Assembly (NCBI RefSeq): GCF_017948675.1
Contig: NZ_JAGFBU010000005.1
Coordinates: 1 to 64,000, forward strand
DNA from: Flavobacterium flabelliforme
GTDB lineage: Bacteria > Bacteroidota > Bacteroidia > Flavobacteriales > Flavobacteriaceae
Direction: 5' to 3'
DNA length: 64,000 nt
A program made the translations under genes and the position numbers. Shown here piece by piece: positions 1 through 6,793 of the stretch. The notes beneath the pieces were generated by a model, which was given only the letters and a program-made list of their open reading frames with translations, had not been told where the DNA came from and ran no database searches. How positions within the stretch are numbered: the first letter of the stretch is position 1; every line of letters starts with the position of its first letter.

Positions 1-86
1 ATTTTTTTAAAAACGTCAGATTCTGAATTGTTTTGTGAAAAACTCAAAGTTGAAATAGTTAAGAAAAGCAAACAGTAAATTTTCAT
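1..86 (-). CDS. 5' end of a secreted protein gene in the last visible cassette
   Basis: An ATG at 86-84 opens a minus-strand frame that stays open to the window edge, giving 28 residues. They begin MKIYCLLFLTISTLSFSQ, a typical short Bacteroidota signal peptide with likely cleavage around SFS-Q, followed by an Asn/Ser-rich stretch. The start codon lies 38 bases inside the fourth cassette boundary at 124/125, and the orientation matches the other cassette genes. The mature protein is outside the window, so no function can be given. It would be an exported cassette product. Confidence 0.6.
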   Translation of the reverse strand, partial: MKIYCLLFLTISTLSFSQNNSESDVFKK

Positions 87-116
87 ATTTTTCTTTTTAC
101 GATTTTTGGTAGTATA

Positions 117-247
117 GCCTATAACGTCTTGGCGCTTTGCGTGGTTGGGGACTTTAAAGCAGAGTATTTTCTGCCGAAACGAAGATATAATAAAAAACGT
201 TAATTCCACAAAACCCCCAATCACGCAAAACGGCTGTTGGTAGAAGG
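117..247 (-). other. attC-like recombination site closing the DUF6934 cassette
   Basis: On the minus strand the site runs from the R'' box (247-236, ending CTACCAAC) to the R' box at 125-117 (GTTATAGGC). The long inner arms are 136-150 (TTTGCGTGGTTGGGG) and 215-229, which pair over 15 bases with one G-T pair. A small inner GCAGA/TCTGC hairpin follows. Its sequence is close to the site at 1789-1916, and the paired differences between the two are compensatory. The predicted cut is between 125 and 124. Confidence 0.72.
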
Positions 248-403
248 TTATTTGGACGTTTCTACTGGAAGTTTTGCTTTTTCAAGCAATTTATTTGCCA
301 ACTCAAGTTTTTCAGGAAACAATATTTTTCCTTTAAATTCTTCCAATTTTTTATTAATCTTCACTACAGGTATTTTTGCTTTATTTAAATCTTCAACTTT
401 CAT
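248..403 (-). CDS. Small 51-residue protein, second gene of the DUF6934 cassette
   Basis: This frame starts at ATG 403-401, four bases after the stop of the DUF6934-like gene, and ends with TAA at 250-248, immediately before the R'' box of the attC-like site. The protein begins MKVEDLNKAKIPVVKINK, is lysine-rich, and has a predicted amphipathic helical middle containing repeated LEKA/LLEK segments. The tight spacing suggests translational coupling with the upstream gene, and the two fill the cassette almost completely. I do not recognise the family. A small partner of a larger protein in a cassette recalls toxin-antitoxin pairs, but nothing in the sequence proves that. A longer ORF antisense to it is a shadow. 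Confidence 0.6.
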   Translation of the reverse strand: MKVEDLNKAKIPVVKINKKLEEFKGKILFPEKLELANKLLEKAKLPVETSK

Positions 404-407
404 AATT

Positions 408-854
408 TTAATTTTTTCGTGTTATTAAAAACCCTAAATAATCTTCTCCAACAATAAATGATTCAAATGTTTCGTCAACCTTTAATCCATAAACATAAAA
501 GTCATTTTTCAATTCTTCTAAATTATTTGTAATACCCATTCTATATAATCTTGTTCTCGCTTCACTACTTCCTGTTGCAAAAATATGAGCTTCTGGATAT
601 CTTCCTGTAAAAGCGTAAACCGTAGAAACTACGGTTGCTAAAACTTTAGTTGCATCTCCATTATTAGTTATTACACCATCATTTATTTCTCTTGTTTTTA
701 AATCTAAATCTCCAAAAGCTAAATTAAAATAACCTTCAATATTCATTTCTGTATATTGTACTAATTTGAATATTTTACCTTTCGGTCCAATGCTTTCAAA
801 TTCAAAAATGTTTAATTCAGCTTCTGTTGAATATTCGTATCTTGGATATTTCAT
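408..854 (-). CDS. DUF6934-like protein (148 aa), cassette gene
   Basis: This is a soluble protein of 148 residues with no signal peptide or membrane segment. The N-terminal block with FEFESIGPKGKIFKLVQYT followed by YFNLAFGDLD, and the central TVVSTVYAFTGRYPEAHIFATGSSEARTRLY (residues about 75-106; only its parts are quoted from memory of the family), resemble the DUF6934 family common in Bacteroidota. The biochemical role of that family is unknown to me. The gene starts 82 bases inside the cassette and is followed four bases later by the 51-residue gene at 248-403. Position and orientation fit a cassette gene expressed from a promoter to the right or from its own leader. The family name is less certain than the reality of the gene. 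Confidence 0.82.
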   Translation of the reverse strand: MKYPRYEYSTEAELNIFEFESIGPKGKIFKLVQYTEMNIEGYFNLAFGDLDLKTREINDGVITNNGDATKVLATVVSTVYAFTGRYPEAHIFATGSSEARTRLYRMGITNNLEELKNDFYVYGLKVDETFESFIVGEDYLGFLITRKN

Positions 855-928
855 TATTTAATAATTATTTCTATACAAAACTAATAAAATTTTTACGTTA
901 AAGTTGTTTTGTGCAGTTTTTTTAACTT

Positions 929-1003
929 TCTACCAACGGTTCGGCTAGGCATAGTGCCTGTTCTGGCCTGTGGCCGGCATTATGCTTAGCCGTTGTTATG
1001 TGC
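929..1003 (-). other. attC-like site of the first 430-bp cassette copy
   Basis: The site folds from R'' at 1003-995 (GCACATAAC) to the junction at 937/936. The next stem pairs CGGCTAGGCATA (945-956 region) with the segment around 980-993, and a GGCC/GGCC stem closes the tip. It is identical to the site at 1359-1433 except for the last bases at 929-936, which belong to the following cassette and read as the start of the DUF6934 unit. Confidence 0.72.
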
Positions 1004-1366
1004 TGTTATTTATTCTCTGCTAAGATAATAAAAACAGGAACAGTTGTGCCAGGAGATAGCTAGATAAACGATTAAAAAATATAGTTCCTATCTACTCGGG
1101 GGATAGGTACTGTTTTTTTTAATCATAGCCTAAATAGTTAAAAATCTCATATTAAAACAGTTATAATAAAAAAAACTTGATTATATCATTTTTTTCTTAT
1201 AACTTAGCCAAGCCTTTAAGCGTCTTCGCTTTGAAAATAAATTTTCAGCAAATCTCATTTGAAAGGCTTGACGAAAATTACAAATTTTTATTTCCTGTTT
1301 TAATATTCCCTTTCAAATCAAATATTTAGGCTGTTTATCAGGTCTCGATTGCGCAATTGCACATAA
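937..1366 (-). repeat. 430-bp ORF-less cassette, copy 1 of 2
   Basis: I see no difference between this unit and the one at 1367-1796. It has no ORF of useful length on either strand. Besides the attC-like hairpin it contains two other inverted repeats: CCTATC/GATAGG around the sequence ACTCGGGGGATAGG (near 1090-1110), and CAAGCCTTT/AAAGGCTTG (about 1208-1270). These could shape a small RNA. The exact duplication with boundaries at the predicted cut sites is what repeated insertion, or slippage between attC sites, would give. Confidence 0.85.
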
Positions 1367-1433
1367 CGGTTCGGCTAGGCATAGTGCCTGTTCTGGCCTG
1401 TGGCCGGCATTATGCTTAGCCGTTGTTATGTGC
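1359..1433 (-). other. attC-like site between the two 430-bp cassettes
   Basis: This is the cleanest site of the array because both outer boxes come from the same cassette type. GCACATAAC at 1359-1367 pairs with GTTATGTGC at 1425-1433, followed by CGGCTA/TAGCCG and GGCATA/TATGC(C) pairs and a GGCC/GGCC tip. The two or four unpaired bases beside the outer box (GGTT against TT) recall the extrahelical bases of real attC sites. The predicted cut is between 1367 and 1366. Confidence 0.75.
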
Positions 1434-1796
1434 TGTTATTTATTCTCTGCTAAGATAATAAAAACAGGAACAGTTGTGCCAGGAGATAGCTAGATAAACG
1501 ATTAAAAAATATAGTTCCTATCTACTCGGGGGATAGGTACTGTTTTTTTTAATCATAGCCTAAATAGTTAAAAATCTCATATTAAAACAGTTATAATAAA
1601 AAAAACTTGATTATATCATTTTTTTCTTATAACTTAGCCAAGCCTTTAAGCGTCTTCGCTTTGAAAATAAATTTTCAGCAAATCTCATTTGAAAGGCTTG
1701 ACGAAAATTACAAATTTTTATTTCCTGTTTTAATATTCCCTTTCAAATCAAATATTTAGGCTGTTTATCAGGTCTCGATTGCGCAATTGCACATAA
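1367..1796 (-). repeat. 430-bp ORF-less cassette, copy 2 of 2
   Basis: This is the second copy of the unit at 937-1366. It begins on the minus strand with TTATGTGCAATTGCGC at the end of the attC-like site of the lipocalin-sized cassette. It shows no coding frame and the same internal inverted repeats. Its boundaries coincide with the predicted integrase cut positions (1797/1796 and 1367/1366), not with random breakpoints. Confidence 0.85.
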
Positions 1797-1916
1797 CGTC
1801 TTGGCGCTTGGCGAGGTTGGGGACTTTATAGCAGAGTATTTTCTGCCGAAACGAAGATATGATAAAAAACGTTAATTCCACTAAAACCCCAATCTCGCCA
1901 AACGGCTGTTAGTGGC
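1789..1916 (-). other. attC-like site closing the 118-residue gene cassette
   Basis: R'' at 1916-1908 (GCCACTAAC) lies seven bases after the stop of the 118-residue gene. R' is GTTATGTGC at 1797-1789. The long arms TTGGCGAGGTTGGGG (1808-1822) and CCCCAATCTCGCCAA (1887-1901) pair over 15 bases with one G-T pair. The loop is nearly identical to that of the site at 117-247. The length (about 128 bp) is in the range of the long attC sites known from chromosomal integrons. Confidence 0.75.
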
Positions 1917-1922
1917 TGGCTT

Positions 1923-2279
1923 TTATCTACGTTTATAAAGTGCTTCAGGAGAATCCCAAAATTTATCTTTATTTATTTCTGTTAATTTAGTTTGTTTCGA
2001 TGTATAAGCTCCAATATATTTTTCCATTTTATAAGTTATAAATTCCCAATCATTATCTTCTGTACGTAATTTAATTTCTGTTTTATTTTCTCTTTTCCAT
2101 TCAAAATCATAATTAGTTTCTGAGTCATTTTCCCAAGAATAACTTTTTCCTGTATCGTTTTCAAAAAAATGCAAACTCCATCCATAAATATTAATTAATC
2201 CGGAACCATCGTCTTCTCTCGTCCAATTTCCAATAATTTCATCTTTTTTTCTAAAATACTGACAGATTGATTTTAGCAT
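1923..2279 (-). CDS. Hypothetical protein (118 aa), first gene of the cassette array
   Basis: This is a 118-residue protein with no signal peptide. It is rich in Trp, Tyr and alternating hydrophobic and charged residues (IIGNWTREDDGSGLI, YGWSLHFFE, YDFEWKRENKTEIKLR), which suggests an antiparallel beta protein such as a small lipocalin-like barrel. I recognise no named family. The stop lies seven bases before the attC-like R'' box, as usual for cassette genes. The 244-base leader from the cassette start at 2523 holds two copies of a short ACTTTCAAGTTTCT motif (about 2318-2357). It is the first unit of the array, so it would be nearest any array promoter lying between 2524 and the VWA gene. 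Confidence 0.7.
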   Translation of the reverse strand: MLKSICQYFRKKDEIIGNWTREDDGSGLINIYGWSLHFFENDTGKSYSWENDSETNYDFEWKRENKTEIKLRTEDNDWEFITYKMEKYIGAYTSKQTKLTEINKDKFWDSPEALYKRR

Positions 2280-2523
2280 AAGTTTTTATTTTTCAGTTCT
2301 GTTTTTAGATTCCGACTTTCAAGTTTCTTTTTGCAAAATCCAACTTTCAAGTTTCTGCATTTCAAAATTCAATTTTTAACTTTCTACAATTAAAAATCTA
2401 CTTTTTAATTTGTAATTAATTTCAAAAACCCATAATTTAAAGTCACATTTTTAATTGATTATAAAAAGTTAAATACCTTATATTCAGTTAATTGTTATCG
2501 TATTGCTTTAAGCTTGCCACTAA

Positions 2524-2876
2524 CTAGTATATATGTATGACTAAATTATACCCATACAACCAAATTATGGTGGATTGGTATGACTAAATCATACTTTATT
2601 TATATTTCAAATGTATTAATAAATTCTTACAAATAGATTTAAATTTTCTAAATAGATACATTTTTTAAACTGTTTAGTGTGTGAATAATTTTTCTGAAGT
2701 ATCAACAGATAGATTTCCTTCATTAGGGATATTATAAATGCAAACTACGACTGAACTTTAAAATACAAGTGTGTGGTGAACAATTATTTCTAAAATGGGT
2801 TTCTAAATCTCATTTAACTAAAAATTAATAAACGTTCGTTTGAAGTACGCTGTAAAATGATGTAATTTTAAAGTCT
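2524..2876. other. Spacer beside the array; attI-like direct repeats at 2535-2594
   Basis: This noncoding stretch flanks the outer end of the array. It contains GTATGACTAAATTATAC at 2535-2551 and GTATGACTAAATCATAC at 2578-2594 (16 of 17 identical), with a degenerate third copy around ACCAAATTAT at 2559-2568. Direct repeats next to the first cassette junction are a property of attI sites, but they could equally be operator sites for the first cassette or for the VWA gene. Nothing else recognisable is present. Confidence 0.35.
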
Positions 2877-3995
2877 ATGGAAAATGTAAATAAAAAAGGT
2901 TTCTTTTTCAAGCAATATGAAGCGCCATTTCAGTCCCCGTTTGACAAACTCTTTGGTATTTTCAAGGAATTAATAACGCATACTTCGGGAGATTTTGATG
3001 AAGCGATCGATTGGTTGAGAGAATTAGACAAGGAATATAAACTCACCGATGAACACTATACCATTGATGATTTTATTGAAGATTTAAGAAAAAAAGGATA
3101 TATTCGTGATGAACTGAAAGAAGACGGGACTTCGGGAACCGGGATCACTGCCAAGACGGAACGTGCGATAAGACAGCAGGCTCTGGATACTATTTTTGGA
3201 AACTTGAAACGTTCTGGAAGTGGGAATCATAAAACCAAACATGCAGGAAGTGGAGACGAACATACAGGCGAGTTTCGGGAGTTTCATTTTGGAGACGGAC
3301 TAGAACGTATTTCGCTAACAGAAAGTTTGCGTAATTCCCAAATCAATAATGGCGTCGATGATTTTATGCTAACCGAAAATGATTTGGTTGTCGAGGAAAC
3401 ACAGTTTAAATCACAAATGAGCACGGTGTTGATGATTGATATTAGCCACAGTATGATTTTGTACGGCGAGGATCGTATTACTCCTGCTAAAAAAGTGGCG
3501 ATGGCTCTTGCTGAACTCATTACTACGCGTTACCCAAAAGATACTTTAGATATTTTAGTTTTTGGAAATGATGCTTGGACTATTCCAATTAGGGATTTAC
3601 CGTATTTAAAAGTAGGGCCTTATCATACCAATACGGTTGCTGGATTGCAATTGGCTATGGATATTTTACGTCGCAAACGAAATACCAACAAGCAAATTTT
3701 TCTGATTACCGATGGAAAGCCAAGTTGCGTGCGCGAGAAAGATGGATCCTATTATATGAACAGTAACGGTCTTGACGAATATATTGTGGATAAATGTTAC
3801 AATCAGGCGCAACAAGCTCGTAAATTACATATTCCGATTACAACTTTTATGATTGCGAATGATCCATATTTGCAACAATTTGTAAATCATTTTACCGAAG
3901 CGAATCAAGGAAAAGCATTTTATACAGGGTTAAAAGGATTGGGAGAAATGATTTTTGAAGATTATGAAACCAATAGAAAGAAGAGAATAAAATAG
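2877..3995 (+). CDS. VWA-domain protein, partner of a MoxR/chelatase-type ATPase
   Basis: This 372-residue cytoplasmic protein has a C-terminal von Willebrand factor A domain (about 180-365). The metal-ion-dependent adhesion site is complete: D188-x-S190-x-S192 (DISHS), a Thr around 251-253 and D279 in ITDGKPS. The N-terminal half is charged, with a Gly/Ser/His-rich linker around 112-130. It is followed after 139 bases by an AAA+ ATPase of the MoxR/magnesium-chelatase type. Such pairs form chaperone-like complexes in which the VWA protein recognises a client and the ATPase remodels it. The client is unknown. The pair recalls magnesium chelatase subunits D and I, but no tetrapyrrole genes are near. 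Confidence 0.88.
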   Translation: MENVNKKGFFFKQYEAPFQSPFDKLFGIFKELITHTSGDFDEAIDWLRELDKEYKLTDEHYTIDDFIEDLRKKGYIRDELKEDGTSGTGITAKTERAIRQQALDTIFGNLKRSGSGNHKTKHAGSGDEHTGEFREFHFGDGLERISLTESLRNSQINNGVDDFMLTENDLVVEETQFKSQMSTVLMIDISHSMILYGEDRITPAKKVAMALAELITTRYPKDTLDILVFGNDAWTIPIRDLPYLKVGPYHTNTVAGLQLAMDILRRKRNTNKQIFLITDGKPSCVREKDGSYYMNSNGLDEYIVDKCYNQAQQARKLHIPITTFMIANDPYLQQFVNHFTEANQGKAFYTGLKGLGEMIFEDYETNRKKRIK

Positions 3996-4134
3996 TGTTG
4001 AATAATGAGTTGAAACATAGCTTTGAACACTTAACTTAAAAATATTATTAGAGAATAATAGTAATAAAAATTAAAATAATCTTGGTGAACTTTGTGCAAA
4101 ACATTGTAAACCTTGTGGTTAAAAAACAACAAAT

Positions 4135-5598
4135 ATGAAAATAGAAGATATAAAAACACTCGGGGAATTAAAAAAATCAGGATACGAAAGCAAAAGTATT
4201 AAAGATGAATTGCGATTAAATTTAAGACAAAAGATAAAAGCTGGGCAAACTACTTTTGAAGGAGTTCATGGTTTTGAGAATACGGTAATTCCAGAGTTGG
4301 AACGAGCAATTTTGTCACGTCATAACATCAACTTATTAGGTCTCCGTGGTCAAGCCAAAACGAGATTGGCACGTAAAATGGTAGAATTATTGGATGAATA
4401 TATTCCGTATGTAAGCGGTTCTGAGATTAATGATGATCCATTGAAACCGATTTCGCGTTTTGCGAAAGATATTATTGATTTAAAAGGCGATGATACTCCA
4501 ATTTCATGGTTGCATAGAAGCGATCGTTTCTTTGAAAAATTAGCAACTCCAGACGTTACCGTAGCAGATTTAATTGGTGATGTCGATCCTATAAAAGCGG
4601 CAAATTTAAAATTATCTTATGCTGATGATCGTGTGATTCATTTTGGGATGATTCCACGAGCGAATCGCTGTATTTTTGTGATCAACGAATTACCTGATTT
4701 ACAAGCTAGAATCCAAGTAGCGTTATTTAATATTTTGCAAGAAGGTGATATCCAAATTAGAGGTTTTAAGTTAAGAATGCCTCTGGATATGCAGTTCGTT
4801 TTTACAGCAAACCCAGAAGATTATACCAATAGAGGAAGTATTGTGACGCCGTTGAAAGATAGAATAGGTTCGCAAATATTAACCCATTATCCTGACACGA
4901 TAAAAATTGCAAGAACAATTACGGAACAAGAAGCCAAGTTAGATACATTGCAGAATGATATGGTTTACGTTCCTTCTTTAGCGAGAGATTTGTTGGAGCA
5001 AGTTAGTTTTGAAGCCAGAGAAAGTGAATATATTGATAACAAAAGCGGAATTAGTGCGCGTTTGAGTATTACGGCTTTTGAGAATTTATTAAGTACTGCC
5101 GAAAGAAGAGCTTTGAAAAATGGAGCCGATAAAACTACGGTTCGCTTATCAGATTTTATGGGAATTATTCCTGCAATTACTGGAAAAGTAGAATTGGTTT
5201 ATGAAGGAGAGCAGGAGGGAGCCGCCGTAGTCGCACAGCACTTATTAGGTGATGCGATCCATACTTTTTTCCCTGCTTATTTTCCTAAGATTGAAAAATT
5301 AGAAAAGCAAGACGAAAAAACAGCTTACACGGATATTATAGAATGGTTTTTTGCGGAAAGTGGTTTCGAGTTATTAGACGATTGTACGGACGAAGAATAC
5401 CAAAGAATTTTAGGAAGTATTGTTCCGCTTGAAATTTTAATTAAAAAATACCAACCACAACTCACCAATGAAGACAAATTCTTTATGAAAGAGTTTATAT
5501 TATGGGCTTTGGTCGAATATAAAAAATTAAGTAAAGATCGTTTTTCCGAAGGCTATCAGTTTAAGGATATTTACGGTAGTTTTATCAGTAAACTGTAA
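4135..5598 (+). CDS. MoxR/magnesium-chelatase-type AAA+ ATPase
   Basis: This 487-residue AAA+ protein has a Walker A motif GLRGQAKT at 69-76, a Walker B variant CIFVINE ending at E185, and a sensor-1-like TANPEDY block near 230. A long C-terminal helical region follows the ATPase core, more than in a minimal MoxR protein. With the preceding VWA protein it should form a two-component remodelling machine in the cytoplasm, hexameric on the ATPase side by family analogy. The ATG at 4135 is preceded by an A-rich leader. A strong terminator follows the stop, so the pair probably forms one transcript. Confidence 0.9.
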   Translation: MKIEDIKTLGELKKSGYESKSIKDELRLNLRQKIKAGQTTFEGVHGFENTVIPELERAILSRHNINLLGLRGQAKTRLARKMVELLDEYIPYVSGSEINDDPLKPISRFAKDIIDLKGDDTPISWLHRSDRFFEKLATPDVTVADLIGDVDPIKAANLKLSYADDRVIHFGMIPRANRCIFVINELPDLQARIQVALFNILQEGDIQIRGFKLRMPLDMQFVFTANPEDYTNRGSIVTPLKDRIGSQILTHYPDTIKIARTITEQEAKLDTLQNDMVYVPSLARDLLEQVSFEARESEYIDNKSGISARLSITAFENLLSTAERRALKNGADKTTVRLSDFMGIIPAITGKVELVYEGEQEGAAVVAQHLLGDAIHTFFPAYFPKIEKLEKQDEKTAYTDIIEWFFAESGFELLDDCTDEEYQRILGSIVPLEILIKKYQPQLTNEDKFFMKEFILWALVEYKKLSKDRFSEGYQFKDIYGSFISKL

Positions 5599-5603
5599 TA
5601 CAA

Positions 5604-5637
5604 AAAGGGTTTAGATTTTTTTCTAAACCCTTTTTTA
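5604..5637 (+). terminator. Rho-independent terminator after the VWA/ATPase pair
   Basis: AAAGGGTTTAGA (5604-5615) pairs with TCTAAACCCTTT (5622-5633) around a six-T loop and runs into a T-rich tail. It closes the VWA/MoxR transcription unit. Confidence 0.85.
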
Positions 5638-5864
5638 TTTTGAAATTCCTATACTTTTAAGCGCAAATTAGCAGATTGATTATTTTTGTTAGAAGATTTA
5701 GAAAAATATTATTAAAAAGAAAAAACAATTTAAATTTTAGATTTTTATAATAGTATTTTATAAGTCAACGAATCTGCGGTAAAAAATCATGCATATTTAT
5801 TTCACAATAAAGTAATGCTATTTTTTTTTATTCTACTTTTGCTCGTTGGCGGTCTAAGCAGTCA
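5638..5864. other. Spacer, nothing recognised
   Basis: This AT-rich spacer lies between the terminator of the ATPase gene and the oxygenase gene. It holds long T-runs and no ORF or clear hairpin. A promoter for the oxygenase is expected in its right half but no convincing element could be fixed. Confidence 0.4.
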
Positions 5865-6470
5865 ATGAAAATTGACATGGAAAATAATTTCGAGACTTTG
5901 ATAGCCACTTATATTGAAAATAAAGTAGGTATATCTGAGCATTTCTTGAGTAACACTTTGGCGAATAACTTAAAGCTAAATTTAATTGCTCTTAACAATA
6001 AAAGTTTATTGGTTGATGCAGGAATAGGCAACGCCGAAAAGGTTTCCTATGATGGAGCAATTCGGAGTGATTCTATTTATTGGTTGGATAAAAAACACAA
6101 TAATGCTTTCGAAAATGAATTTTTTGCCCAAATAGAAGAATTCATTTTATACCTCAATCGAAGCTGCTTTGCAGGAATTACCAGTTATGAGTTTCATTAT
6201 TCTTTATATGAATCAGGTGATTTTTATTTACAACATTTAGATCAATTCAAAAATAATCCCAGCCGAAAATACTCTATGATTAGTTATTTGAATGCCGATT
6301 GGCAAGAAAGTGATGGGGGCGAATTGCTTATTCATCAACAAAATAATAATCAAAAAATAGCACCCACTCAAGGTAAAACAGTTTTCTTTAAAAGTGACGA
6401 GTTAGTGCATGAAGTTTTGATTACTAATAACACTAGAATGAGTATAACGGGTTGGTTAAAAAGTGATTAA
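5865..6470 (+). CDS. 2OG-Fe(II) oxygenase, prolyl-4-hydroxylase/SM-20 type
   Basis: This 201-residue protein carries the double-stranded beta-helix motif of the 2-oxoglutarate, iron-dependent dioxygenases: H124-x-D126 in YLQHLDQ and H182 in LVHEVL bind iron, and R191 in TRMSITGW would bind 2-oxoglutarate. The preceding FHYSLYESGDFY and the following MISYLNADW...GGELLI blocks match the prolyl-hydroxylase-like branch. Likely substrates are protein prolyl or other residues, but no neighbour points to a target. ATG 5865 and an in-frame ATG at 5877 are both possible starts, and neither has a clear ribosome site. It appears to be monocistronic. Confidence 0.88.
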   Translation: MKIDMENNFETLIATYIENKVGISEHFLSNTLANNLKLNLIALNNKSLLVDAGIGNAEKVSYDGAIRSDSIYWLDKKHNNAFENEFFAQIEEFILYLNRSCFAGITSYEFHYSLYESGDFYLQHLDQFKNNPSRKYSMISYLNADWQESDGGELLIHQQNNNQKIAPTQGKTVFFKSDELVHEVLITNNTRMSITGWLKSD

Positions 6471-6493
6471 TTTTTTTAATACAAATTATTTAT

Positions 6494-6749
6494 ATTGTCA
6501 AATCGAGCGTACTCGAGATTCTTTCTAATAATTAGTTTTAAAAAAAACGTCTCGACTGCGCTCAACGTGACCAAAATACAAAATATTGTCAAATCGAGCG
6601 CAGTCGAGATTCTTTATAGGGATTACTTTAAAAAAGCGTCTCGACTGCGCTCGACGTGACAGCTACACTAAATATTGTCAAATCGAGTGCAGTCGAGATT
6701 CTTTATAGGGATTACTTTATAAAAGCGTCTCGACTACGCTCGACGTGAC
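6494..6749. repeat. Three tandem inverted-repeat elements (about 90-bp period)
   Basis: Copies at 6494-6571, 6585-6660 and 6674-6749 each read from ATTGTCAAATCGAG to CTCGAC or CTCAAC followed by GTGAC. Each folds into a hairpin through CGAGCGCAGTCGAGA/TCTCGACTGCGCTCG arms, with a loop of about 35-45 bases. They lie between the oxygenase gene and the convergent hydrolase gene. They look like REP-type extragenic palindromes rather than CRISPR, because each unit is itself palindromic and the intervening sequence is also repeated. Confidence 0.85.
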
Positions 6750-6793
6750 AGCTTAATCTACGTCAGTCGATACTTAATTTATTAAAAACTGAT

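Larger units (their letters stand above)
1..2524 (-). mobile_element. Integron-like gene-cassette array, no integrase visible (CALIN-like)
   Basis: Read on the minus strand, five units lie head to tail: 2523-1797, 1796-1367, 1366-937, 936-125 and 124 to beyond the window. In every complete unit the gene, if present, is on the minus strand and is followed by a long hairpin site. The first bases of each unit are the reverse complement of the first box (R'') of the hairpin at its own end: GTTAGTGGC with GCCACTAAC, GTTATGTGC with GCACATAAC (twice), and GTTGGTAGAA with TTCTACCAAC. This is the defining geometry of integron cassettes, in which attC is completed only on circularization. No tyrosine-recombinase integrase gene lies next to the array here; the flanking chromosomal gene encodes a VWA protein. 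The boxes fit the GTT/AAC core but not the full GTTRRRY consensus. The geometry is seen directly; mobility by an integron integrase is inferred. Confidence 0.78.

Noticed and set aside
237..428. 63-residue plus-strand ORF
   Set aside because: It lies antisense to the better-supported 51-residue minus-strand gene at 248-403 and crosses the attC-like box. Its Phe/Ser-rich translation is typical of a shadow.
937..1796. Assembly artefact as explanation of the exact tandem repeat
   Set aside because: Not excluded without reads, but the borders coincide exactly with independently defined cassette junctions, which an artefact would not need to respect.
6494..6749. CRISPR array
   Set aside because: Units are palindromic over most of their length, only three are present, and the loops are nearly the same sequence, unlike unique spacers. 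No cas gene is in the window.
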